NCBI GenBank assembly: GCA_051748085.1 | Contig: JBNJHA010000002.1 | Coordinates: forward strand, 1-64,000 | Source: CAYNNQ01 sp051748085 | GTDB taxonomy: Bacteria > Desulfobacterota > Desulfovibrionia > Desulfovibrionales > Desulfonatronovibrionaceae | Direction of reading: 5' to 3' | Length of the DNA: 64,000 nt | In this document: one piece after another, positions 36,227-46,900 of the stretch | How the letters are laid out: every line of letters starts with the position of its first letter | Numbering within the stretch: position 1 is the first letter of the stretch | The notes under the pieces: model-generated | The model's database searches: none | Told to the model about the DNA's origin: nothing | The model's input: only the letters and a program-made list of their open reading frames with translations | Made by a program: the position numbers and the translations under genes

Positions 36227-36386
36227 ACCAACTATTTATTGTTATCGATGCAGTATATTTGTATCCAAAAATCATATTATTGGACTTGAATATATTCTTG
36301 GATTCAAAAAAAGATAATTTGCGGGTAACTTTTGCCCAATGAATATTCCACTGGATTTTTTGCGTATATCTGCAGGTGCCTATTGT

Positions 36387-37928
36387 TTAAAAATAATTCT
36401 GTTCCTGCCTGTCAAGGCTACGGTAATTTATTGCTTCCGATAAATGGGAAATGCCGATGCTTTCTTCCTCATCCAAGTCAGCGATTGTCCTTGATATACG
36501 TAAAATCCGGGTAAAAGCACGGGCAGAAAGCCCCAGACTTTTTACCGCTTTTTCCAGAAAATCATGCTCTTTTTCTCCTATATCGCAAAATTTATTCAGC
36601 CATTTTCCGGACAGTTCACTGTTGGTTATCAGGGGAAAATCGGAAAAGCGTTCATTTTGAATATTCCTGGCCCGGGTGATGCTTGCCCTGATTTGACTTG
36701 AACTACGGGCCTCGCTCTTATCGCGTAAATCTTTGTATGGCACAGCCGGTACTTCCACGTGCAGATCGATTCTATCCAGAAGGGGTCCGGATAATCTGGC
36801 CCGATATCTTTGAATCTGTGTGGGGGTACAGGTGCAGGAGTGGGTCTCGCTACCCAGATAGCCGCATGGACAAGGGTTCATCGCGGCCACAAGCATAAAC
36901 GAGGCCGGATAGGAAAGCGAGGTCGCCGCTCTCGAAATGGTCACGTTCCCGTCTTCCAATGGCTGACGCATAACTTCGAGTACATGTTTTTTAAATTCAG
37001 GCAACTCATCCAGAAAAAGCACGCCCCGATGAGCCAAGGATACTTCGCCGGGCCGTGGATAATGTCCGCCCCCGATTAATCCGGCGTCGGAAATCGTATG
37101 ATGCGGAGAACGGAAGGAACGGGAAACCAGCATGGGGGTATCCGGGTCCAGCTTCCCGCAAACGCTGTATATTTTTGTGACTTCCAGAGCTTCCTCAAAC
37201 GACAGGGGGGGGAGTACGGTAGGGATTCGTTTGGAAAGCATAGTCTTGCCGCTCCCGGGCGGGCCGAGGAAGAGCAGGTTGTGGTTCCCTGCGGCCGCAA
37301 TCTCTATGGCTCGTTTGGCGTGTTCCTGCCCTTTGACTTCGCTGAAATCTATAAAAAAATTCTGACATGATTCCCACAACGAATTTAAGTCAGCTTGAAC
37401 AGGGTCTATTTTTTTTTCACCGTTGAAAAAACGAAAAGCCTCCGCGAGATTCTTCATGCCCAGGACTTCGGTTTCTTTTACAACCGCGGCTTCTGTTCCG
37501 TTTTCCTCCGGAACTGCCAAACTGAATCCGCCGGCTTCTCGAGCGCAAAGAGCCATGGGCAGGGAACCGTTGATCGGCTTCAATTTCCCGGTAAGAGAAA
37601 GTTCTCCGGCCACAAAAAAACCTTCCAGGGAGTTTGGGGGCAATTGCCCGGAAGCAACCAAAATACCCAGGGCCAAAGGCAGATCATAGGCGCTGCCTTC
37701 CTTGCGCACATCAGCCGGAGCCAGATTAATCGTTATTCTTGCCGGCGGAAGCTTAAAGCCGTTGTTTTTCAGAGCGGAAAAAACCCGCTCCTTGCTTTCG
37801 CGAACAGCACCCTCGGGCAGACCGACCATGGTAAACGCGGGCATGCCGGATCTGGAAAAATCAACTTCAATATCCACCTGAAAGGCGTCTATTCCCAATA
37901 ATGCGGCTGTACTTACCCGGGAAACCAT
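36387..37928 (-). CDS. YifB/ComM family Mg chelatase-like AAA+ ATPase
   Basis: This 513-residue protein has an N-terminal Lon-protease-like domain (STAALLGIDAFQVDIEVDFS). The AAA+ module has Walker A LGPPGSGKTMLSKRIP, Walker B GVLFLDELPEF and MNPCPCGYLG, and a C-terminal Mg_chelatase_C domain. ComM-type proteins act in DNA branch migration during transformation. The start at 37928 (MVSRVSTAAL) is preferred over 37949, which lies inside the 3' end of lepB. It is coupled to lepB (stop at 37933, 5 nt upstream). Confidence 0.93.
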   Translation of the reverse strand: MVSRVSTAALLGIDAFQVDIEVDFSRSGMPAFTMVGLPEGAVRESKERVFSALKNNGFKLPPARITINLAPADVRKEGSAYDLPLALGILVASGQLPPNSLEGFFVAGELSLTGKLKPINGSLPMALCAREAGGFSLAVPEENGTEAAVVKETEVLGMKNLAEAFRFFNGEKKIDPVQADLNSLWESCQNFFIDFSEVKGQEHAKRAIEIAAAGNHNLLFLGPPGSGKTMLSKRIPTVLPPLSFEEALEVTKIYSVCGKLDPDTPMLVSRSFRSPHHTISDAGLIGGGHYPRPGEVSLAHRGVLFLDELPEFKKHVLEVMRQPLEDGNVTISRAATSLSYPASFMLVAAMNPCPCGYLGSETHSCTCTPTQIQRYRARLSGPLLDRIDLHVEVPAVPYKDLRDKSEARSSSQIRASITRARNIQNERFSDFPLITNSELSGKWLNKFCDIGEKEHDFLEKAVKSLGLSARAFTRILRISRTIADLDEEESIGISHLSEAINYRSLDRQEQNYF

Positions 37929-37932
37929 TGAT

Positions 37933-38532
37933 TTAGCCCACCGTATCACCTATGCGCTGCCAGCGAATTTCGCCGAGGCCTTCCCAGGACCAATAAATAA
38001 GCCAGGATCGGCCGAGAATCTTGTCGCGATCAACAAAACCCCAGAACCTGGAATCATATGATTCGTCACGATTATCACCCATGACAAAATATTTGTCTTC
38101 GGGCACCTTTAGTTGCGGCAAATTATCTCGTTGCGGCAAGATATTGGAATCCGTATGCTGCACATAGGGTTCAGAAAGTTTTTTACCATTTCTGTATACC
38201 TGTTTATCTCTGATTTCAATACTGTCCCCGGGCAAACCGATTACCCTTTTTATAAAATCCTTTGATTCATCTTCCGGAAATTTAAAAACTATAATATCCT
38301 GAAACTCCGGACCGTCAAATTCGACTATGAAAGCATCGGTAAAAGGAACTCGCAATCCGTAGCAAAACTTGTTCACCAAAAGATGATCCCCGATTTGCAA
38401 AGTTTCCAGCATCGATCCGGAAGGAATTTTAAACGCCTGAATAACAAACGAACGAATAAAAAAAGCCAGGACAAGGGCGATTAACAATGCTTCGCCGTAT
38501 TCTTTGAGCATTCTCTGCCAGCGCGGGTTCAT
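37933..38532 (-). CDS. lepB: Signal peptidase I
   Basis: This 199-residue membrane protease removes signal peptides. It has one N-terminal transmembrane helix (about 12-30). The catalytic Ser is in IPSGSMLETLQIGD, the catalytic Lys in DFIKRVIGLPGD, and the VMGDNRDESYDSRFWG box follows. It begins about 80 nt after the lepA stop codon and precedes yifB. Confidence 0.95.
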   Translation of the reverse strand: MNPRWQRMLKEYGEALLIALVLAFFIRSFVIQAFKIPSGSMLETLQIGDHLLVNKFCYGLRVPFTDAFIVEFDGPEFQDIIVFKFPEDESKDFIKRVIGLPGDSIEIRDKQVYRNGKKLSEPYVQHTDSNILPQRDNLPQLKVPEDKYFVMGDNRDESYDSRFWGFVDRDKILGRSWLIYWSWEGLGEIRWQRIGDTVG

Positions 38533-38611
38533 CTATCCTTCCTTAAATTTTCAATTTTGATTACAAATTAATCAATTAAAACAATGTCATATTAGGGACA
38601 ATAAAAAACAA

Positions 38612-40417
38612 CTATTCATCGTCGGTCTGCAAGGCGGCAAAAAAGGCTTCCTGGGGAATATCAACACTGCCCATTTTTTTCATCCTCTTTTTCCCCTGTT
38701 TTTGCTTTTCTATAAGTTTACGTTTTCGGGTTATATCCCCGCCGTAGCACTTGGCGGTTACGTTCTTTCTGAGTGGAGCAACTCTTTCCCGGGCGACTAT
38801 TTTCTGACCGATAGAGGCCTGGATAATAACTTCAAACAGCTGACGAGGAATCAATTTTCGAAGTTTTTGGGCCAGCGCCCGTCCTTTAAAATAAGCTTTG
38901 TCCCGATGCACGATCGCGGACATAGCATCAACCGGATCCTTATTGATCAGGATATCCAATTTAACCAAATCCGAATCCCGAAAATCGAGAACCTCATAAT
39001 CGAGAGAAGCAAATCCCCTGGTCACGGACTTAAGACGATCGAAAAAATCAAAAACTATTTCGGCAAAAGGTAATTCATAGGTAATTATGACCCGGGTTGA
39101 AGTCAGGTATTGCATATCCTTCTGGATGCCGCGCTTTTCCTCGCACAGTCCGAGCACATTACCTACAAATTCGTTCGGGGCATGAATTTCCAAACGCACA
39201 TAAGGTTCGTAGACCGCGGCTATATCCCCCGGTTCAGGCAGGCTTGCCGGGTTGTCAATTTCAATTGTCTCGCCCTGTACGGTAAGAACCTGGTAAACAA
39301 CCGTGGGTGCGGTTGCAATCAACCCGACCTGAAATTCACGCTCCAGACGTTCCTGGATGATTTCCATGTGCAACAATCCCAGAAATCCGCATCTAAAACC
39401 GAATCCAAGAGCTTGCGATGATTCAGATTCAAAATACAATGCGGAATCATTGAGCTGCAATTTTTCCAGTGCCCCGCGCAGATTTCCGTAGTCGGCAGAT
39501 TCCAGTGGATACAAGCCGCAAAAGACCATCGGCTTAACTTTTTTAAAATCAGGATACGGTTCGGCAGTCGGCTTTTCCGGATGAGTAATCGTATCTCCCA
39601 CCCGAGCGTCCTTGATCTCCTTGAGCCCGGCGCACATGAAGCCGACTTCTCCGGAGTTAAGCACCCGCACATCCTTTGGTTCCGGGGCAAACACACCAAG
39701 CTTGGTCACCGTGTACTTATTTTTATTTGAGTACATCATAACCGGCTGGCCCATTTCCACTTTACCTTCCAGAATTCTGAACAGGACAACCACACCAAGA
39801 TAGGAATCATACCAGGAATCAAAAATAAGCGCCTTGAGCGGAGCTCCATCAGCACCTGCGGGGGCCGGTATATCCCGAACCAATCTGTCCATGAGTTCCG
39901 GAACACCTTGGCCCGTTTTGGCGCTGACCATGGCGATATCCGAACAGTTCAGGCCGATGACTTCCTCGATTTCCTGAATAATTCTTTCTGGTTCGGAACT
40001 TGGCAAATCAATTTTATTTAAAACCGGAATGACCTCCAGATCATGGTCCAGGGCCAGAAAGACATTGGCCAGCGTCTGGGCTTCCACTCCCTGCGTCGCG
40101 TCAACAACCAAAAGAGCGCCGTCGCATGCAGCCAGGCTTCTGGAAACTTCGTAGGAAAAATCGACATGCCCCGGGGTATCAATAAGGTTCAAAAGATATT
40201 CTTCGCCATCTGAAGCGTGATAGGGCATGCGCACCGTCTGGGCCTTAATGGTAATCCCTCTTTCTCTTTCCAGATCCATACGATCCAGATACTGATCTTT
40301 CTTGTCCCGGTCTTCAATTATTCCGACCAGCTCCATCATCCGGTCGGCCAAAGTCGATTTGCCATGATCAATATGCGCGATTATGCTGAAGTTGCGTATT
40401 TTTTCTTTTGCCGGCAT
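38612..40417 (-). CDS. lepA: Elongation factor 4 (LepA)
   Basis: This 601-residue GTPase has AHIDHGKSTLADRMME, DTPGHVDFSYEVSRS and NKIDLPS motifs, and the LepA-specific C-terminal domain (KCYGGDITRKRKLIEKQKQGK). It back-translocates or remodels ribosomes. The gene starts 4 nt after the hydrogenase protease stop on the same strand, so transcription may continue from the hydrogenase region. Confidence 0.96.
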   Translation of the reverse strand: MPAKEKIRNFSIIAHIDHGKSTLADRMMELVGIIEDRDKKDQYLDRMDLERERGITIKAQTVRMPYHASDGEEYLLNLIDTPGHVDFSYEVSRSLAACDGALLVVDATQGVEAQTLANVFLALDHDLEVIPVLNKIDLPSSEPERIIQEIEEVIGLNCSDIAMVSAKTGQGVPELMDRLVRDIPAPAGADGAPLKALIFDSWYDSYLGVVVLFRILEGKVEMGQPVMMYSNKNKYTVTKLGVFAPEPKDVRVLNSGEVGFMCAGLKEIKDARVGDTITHPEKPTAEPYPDFKKVKPMVFCGLYPLESADYGNLRGALEKLQLNDSALYFESESSQALGFGFRCGFLGLLHMEIIQERLEREFQVGLIATAPTVVYQVLTVQGETIEIDNPASLPEPGDIAAVYEPYVRLEIHAPNEFVGNVLGLCEEKRGIQKDMQYLTSTRVIITYELPFAEIVFDFFDRLKSVTRGFASLDYEVLDFRDSDLVKLDILINKDPVDAMSAIVHRDKAYFKGRALAQKLRKLIPRQLFEVIIQASIGQKIVARERVAPLRKNVTAKCYGGDITRKRKLIEKQKQGKKRMKKMGSVDIPQEAFFAALQTDDE

Positions 40418-40421
40418 ATAA

Positions 40422-40913
40422 TTATTTTGCAGCCATTTCCTTTATTTTTTGAACGACCCGGGGAATTGCCGCTTCAACTTCCGGACTTAAAACTTCATCC
40501 ATGTGGTCCGGGACATAGGCGGTCTGGACCGCTATTATTCGCAGTTCTGACTTGCTTGTCGCCTTTAGTTCCTTCAAAAGATTTGTAGTCGGGAACTGAT
40601 GCATGGAGAAGTCCCCGATTTTTTTGGTATCCACCTCGTCCACATCGATTTCAAACACTTCTCCCGGAACCCGATCGACTTTGTTGGTTGCATCGACAAT
40701 TACCAGCAATTCAGGCTGACTTTCACTTAAAAGCAAGTCAAACAGCAGCGCTCTAATGGCAGTACCCGCATCAAGAGCGGCTACATCCGAAGGCAGTTCG
40801 GGGTCATCATTCAGGGCATCTGCTACCCGGGGACCGAGGGCATCATCCCCGAAGAGAATATTCCCGCATCCAAAAACAAGTACTCTCGAATTAAACATCC
40901 TGGACCAATCCAT
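40422..40913 (-). CDS. Hydrogenase maturation protease (HyaD/HycI/FrhD family)
   Basis: This 163-residue Ni-dependent endopeptidase cleaves the C-terminal propeptide from a [NiFe]-hydrogenase large subunit. Typical features are VFGCGNILFGDDALGPRVAD, the metal-binding Glu/Asp region VIVDATNKVDR and the FSMHQFPTTNLL histidine segment. It lies downstream of mvhA, whose restored C-terminus has a matching propeptide. A hairpin at 40959-40992 may reduce read-through from mvhA. Confidence 0.92.
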   Translation of the reverse strand: MDWSRMFNSRVLVFGCGNILFGDDALGPRVADALNDDPELPSDVAALDAGTAIRALLFDLLLSESQPELLVIVDATNKVDRVPGEVFEIDVDEVDTKKIGDFSMHQFPTTNLLKELKATSKSELRIIAVQTAYVPDHMDEVLSPEVEAAIPRVVQKIKEMAAK

Positions 40914-40958
40914 ATATTACCTGTCCCGGTTTAAATTCATTATTTTCCGTAAGTGATT

Positions 40959-40992
40959 AAAAAAGCCGCCACTGTTAAGCGACGGCTTTTTA
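40959..40992. terminator. Terminator after mvhA, bidirectional in form
   Basis: AAAAAAGCCG pairs with CGGCTTTTT around a loop of about 13 nt. Both flanks carry A or T runs, so termination is possible in either direction. It lies between the restored mvhA stop (41020-41022) and the protease gene. It may be a partial terminator, since the protease gene is on the same strand. Confidence 0.85.
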
Positions 40993-41019
40993 TAAATCAT
41001 TTACTTACGGCTGTCTAAT

Positions 41020-42468
41020 TTAACTTCTCATTGTGTCAACTTTTGTCCCTTTGGAATCAAACACATTGACTTCAACATTTACACCGCCGTCCAGGCGATG
41101 CGTGGCACAGCTCATTCACGGATCATAGGCGCGTATGGCCATTTCAATCCGGTTAAGGATGCCCTGATCGTAGTTTCCATCCTTGATCAAAGCCTTTGCC
41201 GCCTGTTTGACTGACAGATTCATGGGCGCATTGTTGTGCGTCGTGCCCACGATAAGGTTGGCCATTGTCACCAGGCCCTTGTCGTCGGTTTTGTAATTAT
41301 GAATAAGCGTTCCGCGCGGGGCCTCGACACAACCGACACCTTCCCCGGCCTTGGGTTCGATATTCTTATTACGGATGTCTCTGCTGGTTATCTCTGGATC
41401 ATTCAAGAGCTCTTCCGCTCTTTCGCAGCATTGAACAAGTTCAATCAACCTGGCCCAGTGATAGAGAAGGGTCAGATGGGAAGGCCGGCCGAATTCCTTG
41501 CGGAATATGTCCAATTCTTCCTGGGCCAGCGGGGTGGCCATCTTGTCGCAGACATTGATCCGGGCCAGACAATTGGAACGATACACACCTATGGGATCGT
41601 TTTCGTCAAGCTTCAGATCTCCCCATTTTTTGGCATAGGGAAACTTCAGATAGCTCCAGGGTTCTACATGTTCTCCGATGTAGTCTTTATATTCGGAGTA
41701 TTTAAACTGATCAAACTTGCCGTTTTGATCCATAAGCCTGAGTTCGCCGTCATAAAGTTCCAGCGCGCCGTCTTCCGGACGGACCGTTCCTATGTACCCG
41801 GAAGGAAAAACACCCAGAATTTTAACCGCGTCCAGATATTTGGGAAAAACCTCTTCGCGGGCAAACTTGATGGTAAAAACACAGAAATCCTTGAGTTCCT
41901 GAATTCCCTCCAGAATTTCCTTACGTTCATCCTCGTTCATCGGTTTTGAAAAACCGCCGGTAACCGCAGCAATGGGATGGATTACTTTTCCGGCGAATTT
42001 TTCCAGCATCATCTGCGATTTATAACGCATATGCACTACTTTTTTGGCCAAATCCGGATTGGCCCCAACAATCCCGACTACGTTCCGCACTGAATAGTCC
42101 GCGTCCGGCCCGATAACAAAATCAGGCGCGGCCAGAAAATAAAAATGCAGAATCTTGTCCGGAATATAAGACATCATCTGGCATAGTTCGCGCAACTTTT
42201 TCCCGGTGGGCGGAATTTCAAGCCCCAGGCACTCATCAGCGGCCTTATTTGAGGCCAGATGATGCTGCCATGGACAAATACCACAGATGCGGTTTACTAT
42301 GCGCGGTACTTCCTCCACCGGCCGGCCGACAACAAACTTCTCAAACCCCCGCAGGGAAAGCACATGCAGTTTCGCATCCTCCACATTGCCTGAATCATTC
42401 AGGTGAATGGAGACGCTGGCATGTCCCTCAATACGGGATACCGGTGCTATATTTAGCGTCTTACCCAT
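41020..42468 (-). CDS. mvhA: [NiFeSe] hydrogenase large subunit, MvhA/VhuA type, selenocysteine-containing
   Basis: This 482-residue catalytic subunit belongs to an F420-non-reducing, Mvh-type hydrogenase. The N-terminal nickel motif is RICGIC (in NRICGICPWQHH). The C-terminal motif is DP-U-MSCATH, where the in-frame TGA at 41116-41118 falls exactly at the first Cys of DPCxxC. Stopping at that TGA would remove the active-site ligands; read-through as Sec451 gives the full motif and a propeptide of about 25 residues ending at 41022. The ATG at 42468 is preceded by AGGAGG. It is 10 nt downstream of mvhG. A maturation protease gene lies nearby. Assignment is secure; Sec insertion is inferred but strongly supported. 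Confidence 0.93.
41082..41100 (-). promoter_or_regulatory. Candidate SECIS hairpin in mvhA mRNA
   Basis: On the transcript, CAUCGCC pairs with GGCGGUG (7 bp, one G-U) around the loop UGGAC. The loop begins 23 nt after the TGA at 41116-41118. The spacing and UGGA loop match the candidates in mvhD and the hdrD-like gene. Folded by eye. Confidence 0.72.
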
Positions 42469-42478
42469 TATCTTCCTC

Positions 42479-43411
42479 CTAACCTAGCTTTTTCAGCATG
42501 CCGTGTGCTCCGGCAAATCGAGCGAGATACCCGCGGCGATCGGGCATGCCCATCGGATCGAATCCAACCGAGGCCAAGGCCCCCATATAGTCAACCAGGG
42601 GTTTGGCATCCTTGCGGATCGGGCCATAACATCCACGGCAGGGCATGCGCGCCTGCAAACACCGAGGCGGCTTACCCTTTCCGCCGCATCCGGCCCGGGT
42701 GACCGGACCAAGACATAAAAAGCCCTGTTCCAAAAGACAGCGCATTTCGTCAAGCGGTTTGTCCGGATCGTATTCCGGGGCTTCCAACATGCGTTTTATA
42801 TCTCCGGCTCCCTTTTTGCTTTCGCGCTGGGTGGGACATACATCGCATACCGACCTTTCAGGCATGCTGAACTCGGTCTTGCCCTCAAGCAGGGCCAGCA
42901 CCGCGGCAGTAATCCAATCCGGATGAGGCGGGCAACCCGGTACATAAATATCCACATCCACAATTTCGTCCAAGGCGTAACACTTGTCCAAAAGAGGGGG
43001 GATATCGGTATTCGGCACATCGCTCGCGTCGGTAGTCGGGGAATCTTTGTATACAAACTGGGTAAGTTCTTCATTCCCGTACATGTTAATAAGTGCGGGA
43101 ATCCCTCCGTCCGTCGCGCAGGTTCCAAGAGCGATAAGAATCTGGCATTTTTTGCGCATCTCCTTAAGTATTTCCACATGCTCTTCGTTGCGCACGCTTC
43201 CGGAGACAATGCCGACCACAGCTTCCGGTATATTTAGTTCATTTTCCTCCCCGGTCTGACCAAAATATTTATGGTCCATAATAACCGGGATATGCACAAA
43301 ATCCAGATTGTTCACCAGTAGATCCACTAATATGTCGCCAATATTGAGAATGGCTATCTCACACCCTGAACAGGCATTGAGCCACTCTTCGGCAACAGTC
43401 ACTTTGCTCAT
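42479..43411 (-). CDS. mvhG: [NiFe] hydrogenase small subunit, MvhG type
   Basis: This 310-residue Fe-S subunit has the proximal-cluster motif NACSGCE near the N-terminus, then GTCATDGGIP and VPGCPPHPDWI. A Cys-rich C-terminal half (CDVCPTQRE, CLEQGFLCLGP, CRGCYGP) holds the medial and distal clusters. It relays electrons from MvhA to MvhD. It has no signal peptide, so it is cytoplasmic. No in-frame TGA is present. It is 10 nt upstream of mvhA. Confidence 0.94.
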   Translation of the reverse strand: MSKVTVAEEWLNACSGCEIAILNIGDILVDLLVNNLDFVHIPVIMDHKYFGQTGEENELNIPEAVVGIVSGSVRNEEHVEILKEMRKKCQILIALGTCATDGGIPALINMYGNEELTQFVYKDSPTTDASDVPNTDIPPLLDKCYALDEIVDVDIYVPGCPPHPDWITAAVLALLEGKTEFSMPERSVCDVCPTQRESKKGAGDIKRMLEAPEYDPDKPLDEMRCLLEQGFLCLGPVTRAGCGGKGKPPRCLQARMPCRGCYGPIRKDAKPLVDYMGALASVGFDPMGMPDRRGYLARFAGAHGMLKKLG

Positions 43412-43441
43412 ATTAACCTCCGTATGCGATTCACCCCGTTT

Positions 43442-43882
43442 TTAGGCGTTCACCGCTTCCTTGTCGCATTCAGGGCGCAATGGATTAGGCCCAAGGGATT
43501 TTATTTTCTCCGTAAACTCGGTGACCACCTCTTGAAAACGAGGAGCTTCAGCCGAGGATACCCACTCGATCCGGAATCTTTCCGGGTCGATACCCATGTC
43601 TTCCAGAACGAGTTTAATGGCCTGTGCCCTAGCCTGTGCCTTATAATTACCATCCAGGTAATGACATTCGCCCAGGTGTCAACCCATCAGGATGACGCCG
43701 TCCGCGCCTTTTTCAAGGGCCTCTACCACCAGATTGGGATGAACCATTCCTGAACACATGACCCTTATAGCACGCATATTCGGAGGATATTGCAGTCGGG
43801 AGACCCCGGCCAGGTCGGCTCCCGCATATGCGCACCAGTTGCACAGGAATCCGACAATTACAGGTTCATAATTTTCAGCCAT
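43442..43882 (-). CDS. mvhD: MvhD/VhuD-type [2Fe-2S] electron-transfer protein, selenocysteine-containing
   Basis: This 146-residue protein links hydrogenase MvhAG to heterodisulfide reductase HdrA. Cluster residues include C14 and C17 (FLCNWCAYAGADLAG), C43 and C73. The in-frame TGA at 43679-43681 lies in ILMG-U-HLGECHYLDGN, at the conserved Cys of the family's GGCHPGDCHY motif, so it is read as Sec68. Without read-through the product would be 67 residues and lose the second half of the domain. The frame then stays open to 43442. It lies between hdrA (27 nt upstream) and mvhG. Confidence 0.93.
43646..43662 (-). promoter_or_regulatory. Candidate SECIS hairpin in mvhD mRNA
   Basis: On the transcript, AUUACC pairs perfectly with GGUAAU around the loop UGGAU. 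The loop starts 23 nt after the TGA at 43679-43681. Loop sequence and distance are the same as in mvhA and the hdrD-like gene. Confidence 0.72.
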
Positions 43883-43909
43883 GGGAACAACTCCTTATGG
43901 TTTTTTGTT

Positions 43910-46900
43910 CTATGCGCACTCCAGGACCGCTTGCATCTGAGCCCTGAGTTGTTCGTTGGTGAATCCGTGTACGTATACACCCTTCTTCGGGCATGTCGCT
44001 TCACATATGCCACAGCCCTTGCACAACGTCTTGCTGGTTTCAATCTTTTTACGCTTCTCGCCCTCAAGCTCGTATTCAATCAATTCAATAGCCCCGTAGG
44101 GACACGTATCGACACACAACGCACATCCGTCGCAGTTTTCCGTGACGTAAGACTTGATGGAGTCAAGCGGCATTTCAGCCTGGGACAGAATTGTTGCTGC
44201 CCTTGAGGTTGCCGCCTGGGCCTGTGCCACTGCCTCGTCTACCGGTTTTGGATAGTGACAGAGTCCGGCCAGAAACATGCCGTCGACGCTCAAGTCAACC
44301 GGGCGCAGCTTGGCATGAGCTTCCTGCAGAAAGCCGTTATTGTTGACTCCGCATTTGTACAGGCTGATCAGTTCTTTATTGTCATGCGGCACGATGGCTG
44401 AAGCCAGGACAAGATAATCGGGACGAATTTCCACCTCACGGCCAAGTATCCGATCATGGGCCTTTAGTACCAGATCGTCTCCTTCCTTGTTGACCTGAGG
44501 TTTATTCTCCAGATCATAGCGAATAAATACCACGCCTAGTTCACGGGCCTTGCGGTACAAATCTTCGCGTGCGCCGTAAGTCCGGATATCCCTGTATAAA
44601 ACATATACCGGCATTTCCGGATTGATTTCCTTGAGTTCAACCGCGGACTGCATGGTATGTGTGCAACATACCCGACTGCAGTACGGACGATCCGGTTCAC
44701 GGGATCCAACGCATTGGATAAAGGCTGCGGCCTTGGCTTTTTCCAAAGCAGGCTTGTGTTCGCGCAATTCAGCGTCAAAATCAAGATGGGTGAAGACCCG
44801 ATCATCTTCGCCGTACATGTATTCATTCGGCTTATGTTCCTTGGCACCGGTACAGACGACTCCAATACCGTATTTTACAGCCCGGGTTTCTCCGTCTACA
44901 TCAATCTCGCTGACAAAATCCCCCAGCGCTCCGCTGGCATTTTTGATCCTTGAATTTTTTAATACTTTAATATTCGGGTGATTTTCCGTTTTGGAGACCA
45001 ATTCCTCAACATACGGCTTGATCTCTTCACCCCTCCAGGTCTTGTTCAAATTCCAGGCGTTTCCGCCCAGCTTATCCGATTTTTCCAGAAGGACTGTTTC
45101 AAATCCCTGATCAGCCAGACCAACAGCGGATTTCATCCCGGAAATTCCTCCGCCGACAACAAGCGCGGACTGATTGACCTTGACTGACAAATGCTCCAGG
45201 GGCTGCAGCATGGAAGCCTTGACCACAGCCATGCGCACTTGATCTTTTGCCTTTTGTGTGGCCCTTTCCGGCTCCTTGGAGTGAACCCAGCTGTTCTGAT
45301 TGCGAATATTGGCCATTTCAAACAAATACTCATTCAGTCCGGCGTTTTTCAAGGTCTCCCGGAACAAGGGTTCGTGAGTTCTGGGAGTACAGGCGGCAAC
45401 CACCACACGATTCAAATTGTTTTCCTTGATCTTTTCCGCGATCAGCACCTGAGTATCCTGCGAACAGGTAAACAGATTATTCTCGGCGAAAACAACATTG
45501 GGCAATGATTTAGCGTATTCGGTCACATCCTTGACATCCACGGTGCCCGCGATGTTGATTCCGCAGGAACAGACAAATACACCCACTCTGGGTTCATCCT
45601 GAGTTACATCCTTTTCTTCCGGAAAAGTCTTTTCCTCGGTAAGAGAACCCCGCTTGGAGTTAAGAGCGATGGAAGCTGCAGCCGCCGCGGAAGACGCTTC
45701 GGTTACTGACTGCGGTATATCCTTGGGTGCCTGAAAGCATCCACTGGCATATATTCCGGGAACGCTTGTCGAAACCGGATCAAAACTGGAGGCTTCGGCA
45801 AAATTATACTTGTCGAGCTTTATACCCATGTTCTTGGCCAGCTCAATGGCGTCTTTGTCTGTTTGCAGACCGACTGACAGGACAAACATGTCAAACTGTT
45901 CCTTAACCCGCTCCTGCTTCTGATCATCAAAATACTCAAGAAGCACTCCACCGTCAGGATTAGGATACACAGTGTGAATACGGCTTTGAACAAAACGAAC
46001 GCCGTCTTTTTTGGCCTTTTCGTAGTATTCGTCAAACTCCTTTCCGTGGGTCCGCATGTCCATGTAAAAAATGGCGTTCTCCACGCCGCCGGAAACGTGC
46101 TCATTTGTAACCACGGCCTGCTTTATCGCGTACATGCAGCATACCGACGAACAATAGCCGTTGTCGCACCGGTTAATATTCCTGGATCCTACACATTGCA
46201 GCCAGGCTATCTTTTTGGGTTCCTTTCCATCGGAAGGACGTTGCAGGTGACCCATGCAGGGTCCACTGGCTGACAGGAGTCTTTCATATTCTAGACTGGT
46301 GACAACATCTTTGAATTTGGAATAGGCGTAGTGATCAAAAACCGATGGATCAAAAGCCTTGAATCCCGGGGACAATATAACCGAACCAACATTGATCTCG
46401 TGGATTTGGTCCTTGTGCTCGGCATCGAAATCAATTGCCCCGGCAGGACAATATTTTTCACAGGCCCGACATTTGCCCTTTTGCACAAAAATACAATTAT
46501 CCGGATCAATTGCGTACTTAAGCGGGACTGCCTGCCCGTACTTGATATACGCGGCCTTTCTTTTGTTCAGGCCTTCGTTGAATTCATCCGGGACTTTTTT
46601 CGGACAACGTTCAGCGCATTCGCCGCAGGCAATACATTTGTCCATATCCACATAACGCGGACGCTCACGTACGGTAACGTTAAAGTTTCCGTCGTTTCCG
46701 TCAATCTTTTCTACCTCGCTCAAAGTCAAAAGCTTAATGTTCAAGTGCCGACCGCACTCGACCAACTTGGGCGAGATAATTCACATAGCACAGTCATTGG
46801 TGGGGAAGGTCTTATCCAGCTGAGCCATGGCGCCGCCAATTCCAGCCGTCTTCTCCACCAAATAGACGAAATAGCCTGCGTCAGCCATGTCCAGAGCGGA

